A stretch of DNA of 64,000 bases from an uncultured Collinsella sp. (GCA_902479065.1 CABSNM010000001.1:124001-188000); one strand, 5' to 3'. Positions 7,746 through 18,219 are shown, numbered from the stretch's first letter. Numbers and translations are program-made. Notes: generated from the sequence alone by a model not told the origin.

Positions 7746-8816
7746 TCAGCGCCCATACCACTGGCGTCTCCATTCCTCAGCCAGATCGGCCCGCTGTTGA
7801 ATTCCCGCCAGTCTCATCTTTTCAGCCAGCTTCCCCGGGTTCTTGAGTTCATCAAACGTAAACCGAAGCACCTTGTGCCCGAGCATCGTCAGATGAGACT
7901 CTCGCTGACGTTCTGCCACGAATGGGTCGACCGACCCCCGATCCCCACCATCCTGCAGGGTATACTTTCCCTTCCCGTCGAGCTCGCCGATGACACACGT
8001 CCCGTTCTCGAGCCGCCAAAAATAGTCGACGCGAAACACCTGGCTCGAATCGAGCGGGTCGCGAAACTCCACCTGCAGCTCCGGAACTGGAAAGCCGTAC
8101 GCAATAAAGAACGCTCGGAACCGAGACTCGCCGCCGTTTTCGGACAGCCCGTCCGCATACGACGCAATCACCTGTGCCCTGCGATACCCTCGCCTGCCCT
8201 CGCAATCGGCGCGGAGGCGCTCGCACAAATCCCAACGTGATACGCCTTTCGCCCGCAGTGCAGAATCGGCAATCGCCAACCCGTAGGAGAACGGCGCACG
8301 CAGTAAGCAATCCTCCACCGTGCGCCAAAACGACGTCACCCGCACGCCATCAACACGCTCGAGCACGCCCGCCATCTGCGGACGCAACAACCTGCACCCG
8401 CCGCTCAACGTCACCGAACAACCCGTCTTAACAAGAAAGCGCGGCCCGAGCAGATCATTCGGCACCTCCAGACCCCACAAAAGCGCCGCGTCATAGCCCC
8501 AAAACGCCCAATCGGGATGAAATTCCGCAAGCCCTTTGATAGTCCTCAGCGCTCGCTCCGCCGGCGTCAATGCATCCCAATCATGCTGAAAACAGAACAG
8601 GTACGGCTCGGGCTCCGCGATATCGTCGGTTCCAACATGGCGTCGCAGCCACATGAGCTCGGTATTGTCATGCGTTGCGAGCAGCGCACCTTGCTTGGCC
8701 GTCTCCGTGAGCCGCGCGAGCATTCTATTCCGCGCCAACGTGTTGCGAGTCGCATGTTTGTGTTTGAGAACGGTATTAGACACTTTCGTCACCACCACGT
8801 CAGACAAATGGACCAT
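7746..8816 (-). CDS. AbiEi/DUF559-like protein with putative PD-(D/E)xK nuclease domain
   Basis: About 356 residues from ATG 8816 (MVHLSDVV); GTG 8822 (5 nt after GGAGG) and TTG 8840 are alternatives. The C-terminal ~120 residues fit the DUF559/Vsr-like restriction endonuclease fold: ESRFRAFF, FRVDYFW, VIGELDGKGKY (an E-x-x-x-K variant of the ExK signature), then ERQRESHLTMLGHKVLRFTF. The N-terminal half resembles the AbiEi-like region often fused to DUF559 in actinobacteria. Cellular role is unknown. It is enclosed by family A palindrome pairs, 7 nt beyond the stop codon and 25 nt before the start, as if gene and repeats form one cassette. Confidence 0.7.
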   Translation of the reverse strand: MVHLSDVVVTKVSNTVLKHKHATRNTLARNRMLARLTETAKQGALLATHDNTELMWLRRHVGTDDIAEPEPYLFCFQHDWDALTPAERALRTIKGLAEFHPDWAFWGYDAALLWGLEVPNDLLGPRFLVKTGCSVTLSGGCRLLRPQMAGVLERVDGVRVTSFWRTVEDCLLRAPFSYGLAIADSALRAKGVSRWDLCERLRADCEGRRGYRRAQVIASYADGLSENGGESRFRAFFIAYGFPVPELQVEFRDPLDSSQVFRVDYFWRLENGTCVIGELDGKGKYTLQDGGDRGSVDPFVAERQRESHLTMLGHKVLRFTFDELKNPGKLAEKMRLAGIQQRADLAEEWRRQWYGR

Positions 8817-8841
8817 CGTCACCGTTGCCTCCGCTGACAAA

Positions 8842-8980
8842 TGTCTTGATCTGTAACAGGAAGACAGTCTTTGAGCCTCTAGTTGTTACAGAACAAGATC
8901 TTTCGACAGCCGCCAACCTTCCGTCTCAATCTGTAACAGTTACGGGCTCAAACAGCCGCTAAACGTTACAGATTGAGACA
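8842..8980. repeat. Family A palindrome pair (A6-A7)
   Basis: Two 59-nt units at 8842-8900 and 8922-8980, period 80. A6 has right arm TGTTACAG..., A7 has CGTTACAGATTGAGACA, the same unit order as in A4-A5. The pair lies immediately upstream of the nuclease-like gene. Confidence 0.9.
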
Positions 8981-9015
8981 AAGTCAGGGCTGTAGGGCGA
9001 CACCAGTCACATCCC

Positions 9016-9723
9016 CTACTCCCATTCTTGTTCGTAGATGTTGAGGGACTTTACGTAGCGCCCCTGGGCGCCCATGATGTCGCGGACCAGACGCAAGAAG
9101 AAACTGATGCACGAGGTGTCAAAGCCATCCTGCAGGTCCTCCGGATGCACCGCACCAGGCCCATCGACCGCCGTGTCACTCAGGCGTGCGATGTCATACA
9201 GATAGAGTTGTCCCGCCGTCAGCCAGACATCGTCGACGCAGGCGAGGCGCACCGCAATCGCTCCGTCGCTCCAATGCTCCTTTTGCACGATATGCGGATC
9301 GTAGACGTCAAAGCGACGGTCGGTGCGTGTGTCCTTCAGCGCGACCATACCAGTCGCAGGATCCTTGTCCAAAATGCCAAAGCGCGAGAAATACTGCGTG
9401 TCGCATACCTGCTCGAGCCGCTTGAGCGAGGCAGGCGAAAGCGATGCCGGCGGCTCATCAACATACAGCTCGAGCAGCGTCTTGCCATGGCGATAGGGGC
9501 GCTCGAAGAGCAGCCAATCGGTAAATGCCATGTTGTAGGCCATGATTTCGTTTTGGGAAGGCTCGGTGCAATAGCCGAGCCACGGGTCGACAATGATCTC
9601 GAACTGCTCGCGCGCCGGCTCCAAAAACTGAAACTTCCGCAGCATCCAAAAATGGGCCATGTCGGCAATATCGTTGCCAACGGCTTCGGCCAGATGCGCT
9701 CGGTCTAAAACGTGGTCAGTCAC
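9016..9723 (-). CDS. Conserved hypothetical protein
   Basis: A 235-residue soluble protein from GTG 9723, with GAGGAGG five bases upstream. I do not recognise a family. It is acidic and aromatic-rich (AHFWMLRKFQF, DPWLGYC, DWLLFERPYRHGKTLLELY) with no signal peptide or membrane helix. Codon use is like that of the neighbours, supporting expression. It stands alone between the A6-A7 repeats and the gltD region. No function is proposed. Confidence 0.75.
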   Translation of the reverse strand: MTDHVLDRAHLAEAVGNDIADMAHFWMLRKFQFLEPAREQFEIIVDPWLGYCTEPSQNEIMAYNMAFTDWLLFERPYRHGKTLLELYVDEPPASLSPASLKRLEQVCDTQYFSRFGILDKDPATGMVALKDTRTDRRFDVYDPHIVQKEHWSDGAIAVRLACVDDVWLTAGQLYLYDIARLSDTAVDGPGAVHPEDLQDGFDTSCISFFLRLVRDIMGAQGRYVKSLNIYEQEWE

Positions 9724-10012
9724 GGCATCCTCCTCAAACTGATGAACCTCAATTTGAGCTTACGAGGAGGGTGGGCAGCCACTGTCAGCACGGACAAAAT
9801 AGGCCTCCGGCTGCAAACCAACTGCTGACCAAACACTTGACGGGATGCTTGACCGAAAATGCGCACCGCAACAAAACCGCAGGTAAACATAGACGTCCAA
9901 CCCGCCCTTTTGAGCCAAGCGCCCCCGGCCACCACAGAAACAGCAGAGCACCACAGCTCAAGAAGACGCCGAATGGACACTCGCGCGTCGACAAACAAAC
10001 GAACCGCTCGCA
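9724..10012. other. Intergenic region without recognised gene
   Basis: This ~290-nt stretch holds the ribosome site of the GTG-started gene at its left end. Short frames on both strands lack ribosome sites and coding character, and I see nothing else in it. Confidence 0.5.
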
Positions 10013-10070
10013 AAGAGTGTCCCCAACGGCTAGACAAAAAATGACTAGTCATTGGGGACGTTCTTAAATG
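10013..10070. repeat. Family E element (E1)
   Basis: AAAGAGTGTCCCCAACGGCT is followed by GACTAGTCATTGGGGACGTT; TCCCCAA and TTGGGGA pair across a 25-nt centre. Related modules occur at 51550-51597, 52562-52615 and 54594-54639. It ends 6 nt before the gltD stop codon. Confidence 0.75.
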
Positions 10071-10076
10071 ACTACT

Positions 10077-11558
<1,482 letters not shown>

Positions 11559-11563
11559 GGCAC

Positions 11564-14500
11564 TTACGCCTCCTTCTTAGTCGAAGCAACAGAGCTGGCG
11601 GCGGCGGGCACAGCGCCAGCGACACCACCCGCCACATCAAAGCGAGCGACATCGGCGGCGTCGGCGCGACCGGTCACAATGTCAAACGCCAGCTCCTCGG
11701 CCTGCTCATGCGTCTTGCCGACGGCCTCGGCGGCGGCGACAATCGCCAGCACGCGCTCGTACTCGGTCGGAATGACCTTCACAAAGTGCTTGCTCATCGT
11801 CTCAAAGCTGTAGAGCAACTTAATGCCGCGCGGGCTCTGCGTCGCGTCCACGTGCTCCTGGACGAGCGCACGAATCTGCGCCAGCTCACCGGCCGTCGGG
11901 GCTTTAAGCTCAACGCTCTCGTGGTTCACACGGGCATCGAGCGTGCCGTACTGGTCAAAGACGTAAGCCACGCCGCCCGTCATGCCGGCGGCGAAGTTCT
12001 GCCCGACCTCGCCCAGAATGAGCGCCAGACCTCCCGTCATGTACTCGCAGCCATGGTTGCCGCAGCCCTCGACCACCACCGTGGCACCGGAGTTGCGTAC
12101 GCCAAAGCGCTGGCCGGCCAGGCCGTTAATGAAGCCGCGGCCACTCGTGGCGCCAAAGAACGCAACATTGCCCACGATGATGTTCTCGTCGAACTTGTAG
12201 GTCGCATGCGGGTTGGGGCGCACCGACACCTCGCCGCCCGAAAGGCCCTTGCCAAAGTAGTCGTTGGCGTCGCCGCACACGTTGAGCGTAATGCCGCGCG
12301 GCAGGAAGGCGCCAAAGCTCTGACCAGCCGAACCATCGCAATCGATGGTGATGGAGCCGGCGGGCAGGCCCTCGGGATGCGCCTTGGTCACCGCGTTACC
12401 CAAGATGGTGCCCACGCAGCGGTTGACGTTGGCGATATCGGCGCGGAAGCGAATCGGACGCAGGTGCGCACGGGCATCGGCCGTATAGGGCACAAACAAC
12501 GTGGAGTCGAGCGTCTTGTCGAGCTCGCTGTCGGCAGCCATCTGCGGCAGGAAGTGACGGCCGTCGGCACCCGGGATATGGGCACCGAACTCGCAGGTCG
12601 CGCTCGCCAGCACGGGCGACAGATCGAGCAGGTTGGCCTTGCGGTTGCCCGGGACCTCAATCTGGCGCAAGCACTCGGGATGGCCGACCATCTCGTCGAC
12701 GGTGCGGAAGCCCAGGCTCGCCATGACCTCACGCAGCTGCTCGGCAACAAAGAGCATAAAGTGCTCGACGTGCTCGGGCTTGCCGCGGAAGCCGCGACGC
12801 AAGCGACAGTTTTGCGTGGCAATGCCGGCCGGGCAGGTATCCTGCTGGCAGTCGCGCTGCATGAGGCAGCCCATGGAGATGAGCGGCATGGTCGCAAAGC
12901 CAAACTCCTCGGCACCCAGCAGGCAGGCGACGGCGACATCGGTACCGTCCATGAGCTTGCCGTCGGCCTCGAGCACCACGCGAGAGCGCAGGCCGTTTTG
13001 CAGCAGCGTCTGCTGGGCCTCGGCAAGGCCAAGCTCCAGCGGCAGACCCGCGTGCCAGATAGAGTCGCGCGCAGCGGCACCCGAGCCGCCATTGTGGCCG
13101 CTGATCAAGATCTTGTCGGCAGCGCCCTTGGCCACGCCGGTGGCGATGGTGCCGACGCCGGCCTCGCTGACCAGCTTGACCGACACGCGTGCGCCGGGGT
13201 TGGCGTTCTTAAGGTCAAAGATCAGCTCTGCCAGGTCCTCGATAGAGTAAATATCGTGGTGCGGCGGAGGCGAGATCAGGCCGATGCCGGGCGTGGACTG
13301 ACGGACCTCGGCAATCCAGGGGTAGACCTTCTTGCCGGGCAGGTGGCCGCCCTCGCCGGGCTTGGCGCCCTGGGCCATCTTGATCTGAATCTCGAAGGCG
13401 CTGCACAGGTAGCGGCTCGTCACGCCAAAGCGCGCGCTTGCCACCTGCTTGATGGCGGAATTCTTGGAGTCACCGTTAGCCAGCGGGGTCTCGCGACGCG
13501 GGTCCTCGCCGCCCTCGCCCGAGTTGGAACGGCCGTGCAGGCGGTTCATGGCGATGGCCATGCACTCGTGCGCCTCTTTGCTGATGGAGCCATACGACAT
13601 GGCGCCGGTGTTAAAGCGGCGGACGATATTGAGCGCAGGCTCCACCTCGTCGAGCGAAACCGGCGTGCGACCGCTGGCATCAAAGTCCAGCAGGTCGCGC
13701 AGGCGCACGGCACGGCCGGTGCGGTGCAGGCGGGCGCTGTACTCCTTAAAGGTGTCGTAGCTGTCCTCGCGGCAGGCGGTCTGCAGCAGGTAGACGGTCT
13801 GAGGGTCGATCAGGTGATCTTCGCCACCGAACGGGCGCCACTTGGTCAGGCCCAGTGTGGGCAGCTGATCAGGAGCCGGACTCTTAAGGATGGCAAGCGC
13901 GGCATCATAGCGCTCATTCTGCTCGCGCTCGACGTCCTCGACACCCATACCGCCCACACGGCTCACCGTGCCGACGAAGTACGCGTTGACGAACTCCGGC
14001 GTAAAGCCCACGGCCTCGAAGATCTGCGCAGAGTGGTAGCTCTGCACCGTGGAGATGCCCATCTTGGACATGATGGAGACGATGCCCGCCGTCGCGGCCT
14101 TGTTGTAGTTGGCGATGCCCTGCTCGACCGTCACGTCCAGGTCGCCGCGTGCCGCCAGATCGCGGATGCACGCATGCGCGTTGTACGGATAGATGCCGCT
14201 CGCGGAGTAGCCCACCAGTGCCGCAAAGTCATGCGGGGACACGGCGTCGCCACACTCCACCACGATGTCGGCAAAGGTGCGCACGCCAGCGCGGATCAGG
14301 TGGTTGTGCACGCAGCCCACGGCGAGCAGCGACGGCACGGGCACCTCGCCCGCAGCGGCACGATTGCTCAACACCACGATGTTCACGCCGTCGCGGACCG
14401 CAGCCTCAACGTCCTCGGCAAGCTGCTTGAGCGCAGCCTGCAGTGCGCCCTCGCCGGCGTCGCGGCGGTAGACGGCACGGAAGCGACGGGTCTTAAAGCC

Positions 14501-16261
14501 CACACGGTCGATGGCACAGATACGCTCGAACTCCTCCTCGTTGAGCAACGGGCGCTCCAAGCGCACCAGCTGGCAGGCCGTGCGGGAGTCCTCGAGCAGG
14601 TTGCCGTGGTTGCCCAGGTAGAGCGTGGTCGAGGTGACCATATGCTCGCGCAGGGCATCGATCGGCGGGTTCGTGACCTGGGCGAACAGCTGATAGAAGT
14701 AGTCGAAGAACGAGCGCGTCTTCTTGGACAGGCAGGCCAGCGGCGCATCGATACCCATCGAGGCGAGCGGCGCCTTGCCCTGCTGGGCCATGGGACGCAC
14801 GACTTCGTCAACATCATCCCAGTGATACCCGAGCTTGGCCATGCGCACGGCGGCGGGCACCTCGGTATCCTCGGCGGGCGTGGGCGCGACGGGCTTGTCG
14901 AGCGCGTCGACGGTCAGCGTCTCCTCGGCGATCCAGTCGCGATAGGGCTTTTCCTTGGCGTAACGGGCGCGCAGCTCGTCGTTGTAGATGACGCGGCCGC
15001 GGGCAAAATCGACCTCGAGCATCTGGCCCGGTCCCAGGCAGCCGCTCGTCAGGATGTTCTCGGGGCTCACCTCGATGGTGCCCACCTCGCTTGCCAGCAT
15101 AAAGCGACCGTCGCGCGTCACATAGTAGCGGGCGGGACGCAGGCCGTTACGGTCGAGGGCGGCACCCAGCGTGCGACCGTCGGTAAAGGCGATGGCCGCC
15201 GGGCCATCCCACGGCTCCATGAGCATGGACTGGTAAGCGTCGTAGGCGCGACGCTCCTCACTCAGGCTGTCGTTGTGGTCCCACGGCTCAGGCAGCAGCA
15301 TGGACGCGGCACGCGTAAGCGGGCGACCGTTCATGACCAAAAACTCAAGCACGTTGTCCAGAATCGCGGAATCGGAGCCCTCGCGGTTGATGATGGGCAT
15401 CACGCGCTCAAGATCATGCTGCAGCACGGGACTGTACAGGTTGGGCTCGCGGGCGCGAATCCAGTTGACGTTGCCCTTGAGGGTGTTGATCTCGCCGTTA
15501 TGGATGATAAAACGGTTGGGGTGCGCGCGTTCCCAGCTGGGCGTGGTGTTGGTGGAGTAGCGCGAGTGGACGAGCGCCACGGCCGTCTTGACGGCGGCGT
15601 CGTTGAGATCGATGAAGAAGCGGCGCATCTGCGTGGCGACCAGCATACCCTTGTACACGATGGTGCGCGAGCTCATGGAGCACACATAGAAGATCTTGTC
15701 GCGCAGGGCAAACTCGACGTCGGCCTTCTTCTCGATGGTGCGGCGGCACACGTACAGACGACGCTCGAAGGCATCGCCGGCGGGCGTGTCGTCCGGACGG
15801 CCCAGGAAGGCCTGCAAGATGGTGGGCATGCAGGCACGGACCGTCTCGCCCAAATCGTGCGGGTCGACCGGCACCTCGCGCCAAAAAAGCAGCGGCACGC
15901 CGGCCTCGGCGCAGCCCTCCTCAAACACGCGGTGGGCATCCTCTACGCCCTTGTCGTCCTGCGGGAAGAACAGCATGGCCACGCCATAGTCGCCCTCTGC
16001 CGGCAGAATCTGGCCGCACTTTTGAGCCTCTTTGCGGAAAAAATGATGCGGAACCTGGAACAGGATGCCGGCGCCGTCGCCGGTGTTCTTCTCGAGTCCC
16101 GTACCGCCGCGGTGCTCCAAGTTGACCAGAATGGACAGCGCGTCGTCCAGAATCTGGTGATGGCGCTCACCGTTGATATCGGCAAGCGCGCCGATGCCGC
16201 ATGCATCGTGGTCGAATTCGGGGCGATAAAGGCCCTGCTGCTGAGCGGAATCTGCCTGCAT
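11564..16261 (-). CDS. gltB: Glutamate synthase large (alpha) subunit
   Basis: 1565 residues. Domains in order: class II glutamine amidotransferase with catalytic Cys after a short propeptide (FDHDACGIGA, Cys ~21), central domain, FMN-binding synthase barrel with PPPHHDIYSIEDLA and GHNGGSGAAA, the [3Fe-4S] cysteines in MQRDCQQDTCPAGIATQNC, and the C-terminal GXGXG beta-helix (GCGNHGCEYMTGG). The enzyme makes two glutamates from glutamine and 2-oxoglutarate. The start has GGGGAGG upstream. The very long open frame on the opposite strand is a composition shadow. Confidence 0.96.
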   Translation of the reverse strand: MQADSAQQQGLYRPEFDHDACGIGALADINGERHHQILDDALSILVNLEHRGGTGLEKNTGDGAGILFQVPHHFFRKEAQKCGQILPAEGDYGVAMLFFPQDDKGVEDAHRVFEEGCAEAGVPLLFWREVPVDPHDLGETVRACMPTILQAFLGRPDDTPAGDAFERRLYVCRRTIEKKADVEFALRDKIFYVCSMSSRTIVYKGMLVATQMRRFFIDLNDAAVKTAVALVHSRYSTNTTPSWERAHPNRFIIHNGEINTLKGNVNWIRAREPNLYSPVLQHDLERVMPIINREGSDSAILDNVLEFLVMNGRPLTRAASMLLPEPWDHNDSLSEERRAYDAYQSMLMEPWDGPAAIAFTDGRTLGAALDRNGLRPARYYVTRDGRFMLASEVGTIEVSPENILTSGCLGPGQMLEVDFARGRVIYNDELRARYAKEKPYRDWIAEETLTVDALDKPVAPTPAEDTEVPAAVRMAKLGYHWDDVDEVVRPMAQQGKAPLASMGIDAPLACLSKKTRSFFDYFYQLFAQVTNPPIDALREHMVTSTTLYLGNHGNLLEDSRTACQLVRLERPLLNEEEFERICAIDRVGFKTRRFRAVYRRDAGEGALQAALKQLAEDVEAAVRDGVNIVVLSNRAAAGEVPVPSLLAVGCVHNHLIRAGVRTFADIVVECGDAVSPHDFAALVGYSASGIYPYNAHACIRDLAARGDLDVTVEQGIANYNKAATAGIVSIMSKMGISTVQSYHSAQIFEAVGFTPEFVNAYFVGTVSRVGGMGVEDVEREQNERYDAALAILKSPAPDQLPTLGLTKWRPFGGEDHLIDPQTVYLLQTACREDSYDTFKEYSARLHRTGRAVRLRDLLDFDASGRTPVSLDEVEPALNIVRRFNTGAMSYGSISKEAHECMAIAMNRLHGRSNSGEGGEDPRRETPLANGDSKNSAIKQVASARFGVTSRYLCSAFEIQIKMAQGAKPGEGGHLPGKKVYPWIAEVRQSTPGIGLISPPPHHDIYSIEDLAELIFDLKNANPGARVSVKLVSEAGVGTIATGVAKGAADKILISGHNGGSGAAARDSIWHAGLPLELGLAEAQQTLLQNGLRSRVVLEADGKLMDGTDVAVACLLGAEEFGFATMPLISMGCLMQRDCQQDTCPAGIATQNCRLRRGFRGKPEHVEHFMLFVAEQLREVMASLGFRTVDEMVGHPECLRQIEVPGNRKANLLDLSPVLASATCEFGAHIPGADGRHFLPQMAADSELDKTLDSTLFVPYTADARAHLRPIRFRADIANVNRCVGTILGNAVTKAHPEGLPAGSITIDCDGSAGQSFGAFLPRGITLNVCGDANDYFGKGLSGGEVSVRPNPHATYKFDENIIVGNVAFFGATSGRGFINGLAGQRFGVRNSGATVVVEGCGNHGCEYMTGGLALILGEVGQNFAAGMTGGVAYVFDQYGTLDARVNHESVELKAPTAGELAQIRALVQEHVDATQSPRGIKLLYSFETMSKHFVKVIPTEYERVLAIVAAAEAVGKTHEQAEELAFDIVTGRADAADVARFDVAGGVAGAVPAAASSVASTKKEA

Positions 16262-16369
16262 CGCGATCCTCCCCTAGGTGTTAGACAGTCAGTTGACTAG
16301 GCATACTAGGTGCATCGCCGGCCCGTTGTGTTTCCCGCCCGTTTCGAAACAATCGCGTAACGCACACCC

Positions 16370-16428
16370 TACGAGTGGACACCGCCGACCTCAAGGACGG
16401 CAACAAGGGCCCCAAGTTCGACCTGTAA
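16370..16428 (+). pseudogene. Possible remnant of a lost gene (C-terminal fragment)
   Basis: In one frame this stretch reads VDTADLKDGNKGPKFDL and then TAA, and every sense codon from ACC at 16379 to CTG before the stop ends in G or C, as in expressed genes here. There is no start or ribosome site, and the frame continues only a few codons upstream. It could be the tail of a deleted gene. I do not recognise the protein, and chance in a GC-rich genome remains possible. Confidence 0.25.
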
Positions 16429-16443
16429 GCTCACCGCTTCAAA

Positions 16444-16502
16444 CATCTCAATCTGTAACAGTAAGACCCAATTTCCATCCCTAGTTGTTACAGATCAAGA
16501 CA
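16444..16502. repeat. Family A single unit (A8)
   Basis: A lone 59-nt unit with left arm CATCTCAATCTGTAACAG and right arm TGTTACAGATCAAGACA, in the gap between the divergent gltB and mntH genes. Confidence 0.85.
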
Positions 16503-16547
16503 TTTCGGCAACTCCTTTCCCCATCCTATTCAAATACAACAATTTTG

Positions 16548-16574
16548 TTAGTCTCGGTTAACCTTTAAGCCTAA
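16548..16574 (+). promoter_or_regulatory. Possible DtxR/MntR-type operator upstream of mntH
   Basis: TTAG-tctc-GGTTAACC-tttaagc-CTAA contains the palindromic core GGTTAACC with outer TTAG and CTAA. This is loosely like boxes bound by DtxR/MntR-family metal repressors. It lies about 50 bp before the mntH start. Assignment is inference from similarity and context. Confidence 0.4.
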
Positions 16575-16622
16575 AACGGGTACCCTTTACGGCGTCAAAC
16601 AAACGGCACGCAGGAGTGCACC

Positions 16623-17879
16623 ATGCTCAACCATCTCAAACAACACTTTGGTTCCCGGCGCACCGGTGGTCACGGAGGCCTAGACATTGCGCGGCATATC
16701 GGCCCCGGGCTGCTCGTGACCGTCGGCTTTATCGACCCGGGCAACTGGGCCTCCAATATGGCCGCAGGCTCGCAGTTTGGCTACGCGCTGCTGTGGATCG
16801 TCACGCTGTCCACGATTATGCTGATCGTCTTGCAGCACAACGCGGCGCACCTGGGCATCGCCACGGGCGCCTGCCTTGCCGAGGCCACGACCCGCTTTCT
16901 CCCCCGCTTCGTTGGGCGCACGGTGCTCGCCAGTGCCTACCTCGCGACCATCGCCACCGCCATGGCCGAGGTCCTGGGCGGCGCGATCGCACTCCAGATG
17001 CTCTTTGGGCTGCCCGTGCGCGCGGGCTGCGTCATCGTGGCGGCAGTATCGATGGCGATGCTCATGACAAGCTCCTACAAGCGCGCCGAGCGATGGATCA
17101 TCGCCTTCGTAGGCGTGGTAGGACTCTCGTTTTTGGCTGAGCTTACGCTGGTCAAGGTCGACTGGCCGCAGGCCACCGCAAGCTGGATCACACCCAGTAT
17201 GCCCACCGGCTCGGCCGCGATTATCGTAAGTGTCCTAGGCGCGGTTGTTATGCCTCACAACCTCTTCCTGCACTCCGAGGTCATCCAATCCATGCACTTC
17301 GAAGGCCAAGGCGAGCAGGTTATCGAGGAACGTCTGCGCTACGAGCTCTTCGACACGCTCTTTTCGATGGGCGTGGGCTGGGCGATCAACTCGGCCATGG
17401 TCATCCTGGCCGCAACGACCTTCTTTGCGCACGGCATTGTCGTAGACGACCTCGCCGTCGCAGCGGACACGCTCTCCCCCATTCTGGGCCCGGCAAGCTC
17501 GACCATCTTTGCGGTGGCACTGCTGTTTGCGGGCATATCGAGTAGTGTGACGGCGGGCATGGCGGCGGGCACCATCACCGCGGGCATGTTCGACGAGGAA
17601 TACGACATCCACGACCGGCACTCATCGATTGGAGTGGCGGTCTGTTTCGTCGGCGCAGTGGCGGCGTGCCTGATCGTCCCGAATCCTTTTGAGGGTCTCA
17701 TCTGGAGTCAGGCGCTGCTGTCGCTTCAGTTGCCGATTACGGTCTTTGTGCTCATACGACTCACCAGTTCGCCCCGCGTTATGGGCAAATATGTCAACTC
17801 GCGCCCGCTCAACGCGCTGCTCGTAGGGATCGGCGTCATCGTGACGATTCTCGACATCGTGCTGCTAACGGGGATGTAA
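16623..17879 (+). CDS. mntH: Nramp-family divalent metal (Mn2+/Fe2+) transporter
   Basis: 418 residues with about 11 membrane helices. The Nramp signatures are present: DPGNWASNMAAGSQFGY in TM1 (Asp and Asn metal ligands) and MPHNLFLHS in TM6. These proton-coupled importers bring Mn2+ or Fe2+ into the cytoplasm. ATG 16623 follows GCAGGAGTGCACC. It is a single-gene unit between family A elements and converges with the rubredoxin gene across a terminator hairpin. Confidence 0.93.
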   Translation: MLNHLKQHFGSRRTGGHGGLDIARHIGPGLLVTVGFIDPGNWASNMAAGSQFGYALLWIVTLSTIMLIVLQHNAAHLGIATGACLAEATTRFLPRFVGRTVLASAYLATIATAMAEVLGGAIALQMLFGLPVRAGCVIVAAVSMAMLMTSSYKRAERWIIAFVGVVGLSFLAELTLVKVDWPQATASWITPSMPTGSAAIIVSVLGAVVMPHNLFLHSEVIQSMHFEGQGEQVIEERLRYELFDTLFSMGVGWAINSAMVILAATTFFAHGIVVDDLAVAADTLSPILGPASSTIFAVALLFAGISSSVTAGMAAGTITAGMFDEEYDIHDRHSSIGVAVCFVGAVAACLIVPNPFEGLIWSQALLSLQLPITVFVLIRLTSSPRVMGKYVNSRPLNALLVGIGVIVTILDIVLLTGM

Positions 17880-17907
17880 TTGGGATGACGTGGCTGTCCA
17901 GATATAA

Positions 17908-17925
17908 CGTCTCAATCTGTAACAC
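17908..17925. repeat. Family A left half-unit (degenerate)
   Basis: CGTCTCAATCTGTAACAC matches the family A left arm, but no matching right arm follows at the expected distance; only a weak ACCGTCAGAT remains. It appears to be a decayed copy just after the mntH stop. Confidence 0.6.
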
Positions 17926-17957
17926 GTAAGGCCGTTTTAAACCGTCAGATAAATCAA

Positions 17958-17992
17958 AAGGGTCCCAGCCGGAATATCCAGCCGGGACCCTT
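17958..17992. terminator. Terminator hairpin between mntH and rubredoxin gene
   Basis: AAGGGTCCC and GGGACCCTT form a 9-bp stem around 17 nt. It lies between convergent genes and may serve both; the T-runs are short. Confidence 0.7.
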
Positions 17993-18032
17993 GGACAGAG
18001 CTCTGTATGGCTAATCGCCGTGTGTCTACGAG

Positions 18033-18176
18033 CTACTCCTCGACAAGCTCAAACTCATCGGGACCAACGCCGCACACCGGGCACACGTAATCCTCGGGCA
18101 GCTCGGGCGTGTCGACCTCAACCTCGTAACCGCAAACGGTGCACACAAACTTATACGTCTTCTTCTCCTCAGCCAT
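18033..18176 (-). CDS. Rubredoxin-like protein (47 aa)
   Basis: This short gene encodes MAEEKKTYKFVCTVCGYEV... and ends in DEFELVEE. It carries two CxxCG-type knuckles, CTVCG at residues 12-16 and CPVCG at 32-36, which bind one iron. The 16 residues between knuckles are fewer than in classical rubredoxin (about 29) and more like the rubredoxin-like domain of rubrerythrin or high-molecular-weight rubredoxin. GAGAGGAG lies 8 nt before the ATG. A flavin reductase gene lies 88 bp upstream on the same strand, suggesting an electron-transfer pair, probably in oxygen or NO detoxification. Confidence 0.88.
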   Translation of the reverse strand: MAEEKKTYKFVCTVCGYEVEVDTPELPEDYVCPVCGVGPDEFELVEE

Positions 18177-18219
18177 GATGTTCTCCTCTCGAACGTGACT
18201 GCTGGTGTACTTACTTATT

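Noticed and set aside
9771..10067. 98-codon plus-strand frame in the gap before gltD
   Set aside because: It has no ribosome site, unusual composition, and ends inside a family E repeat.
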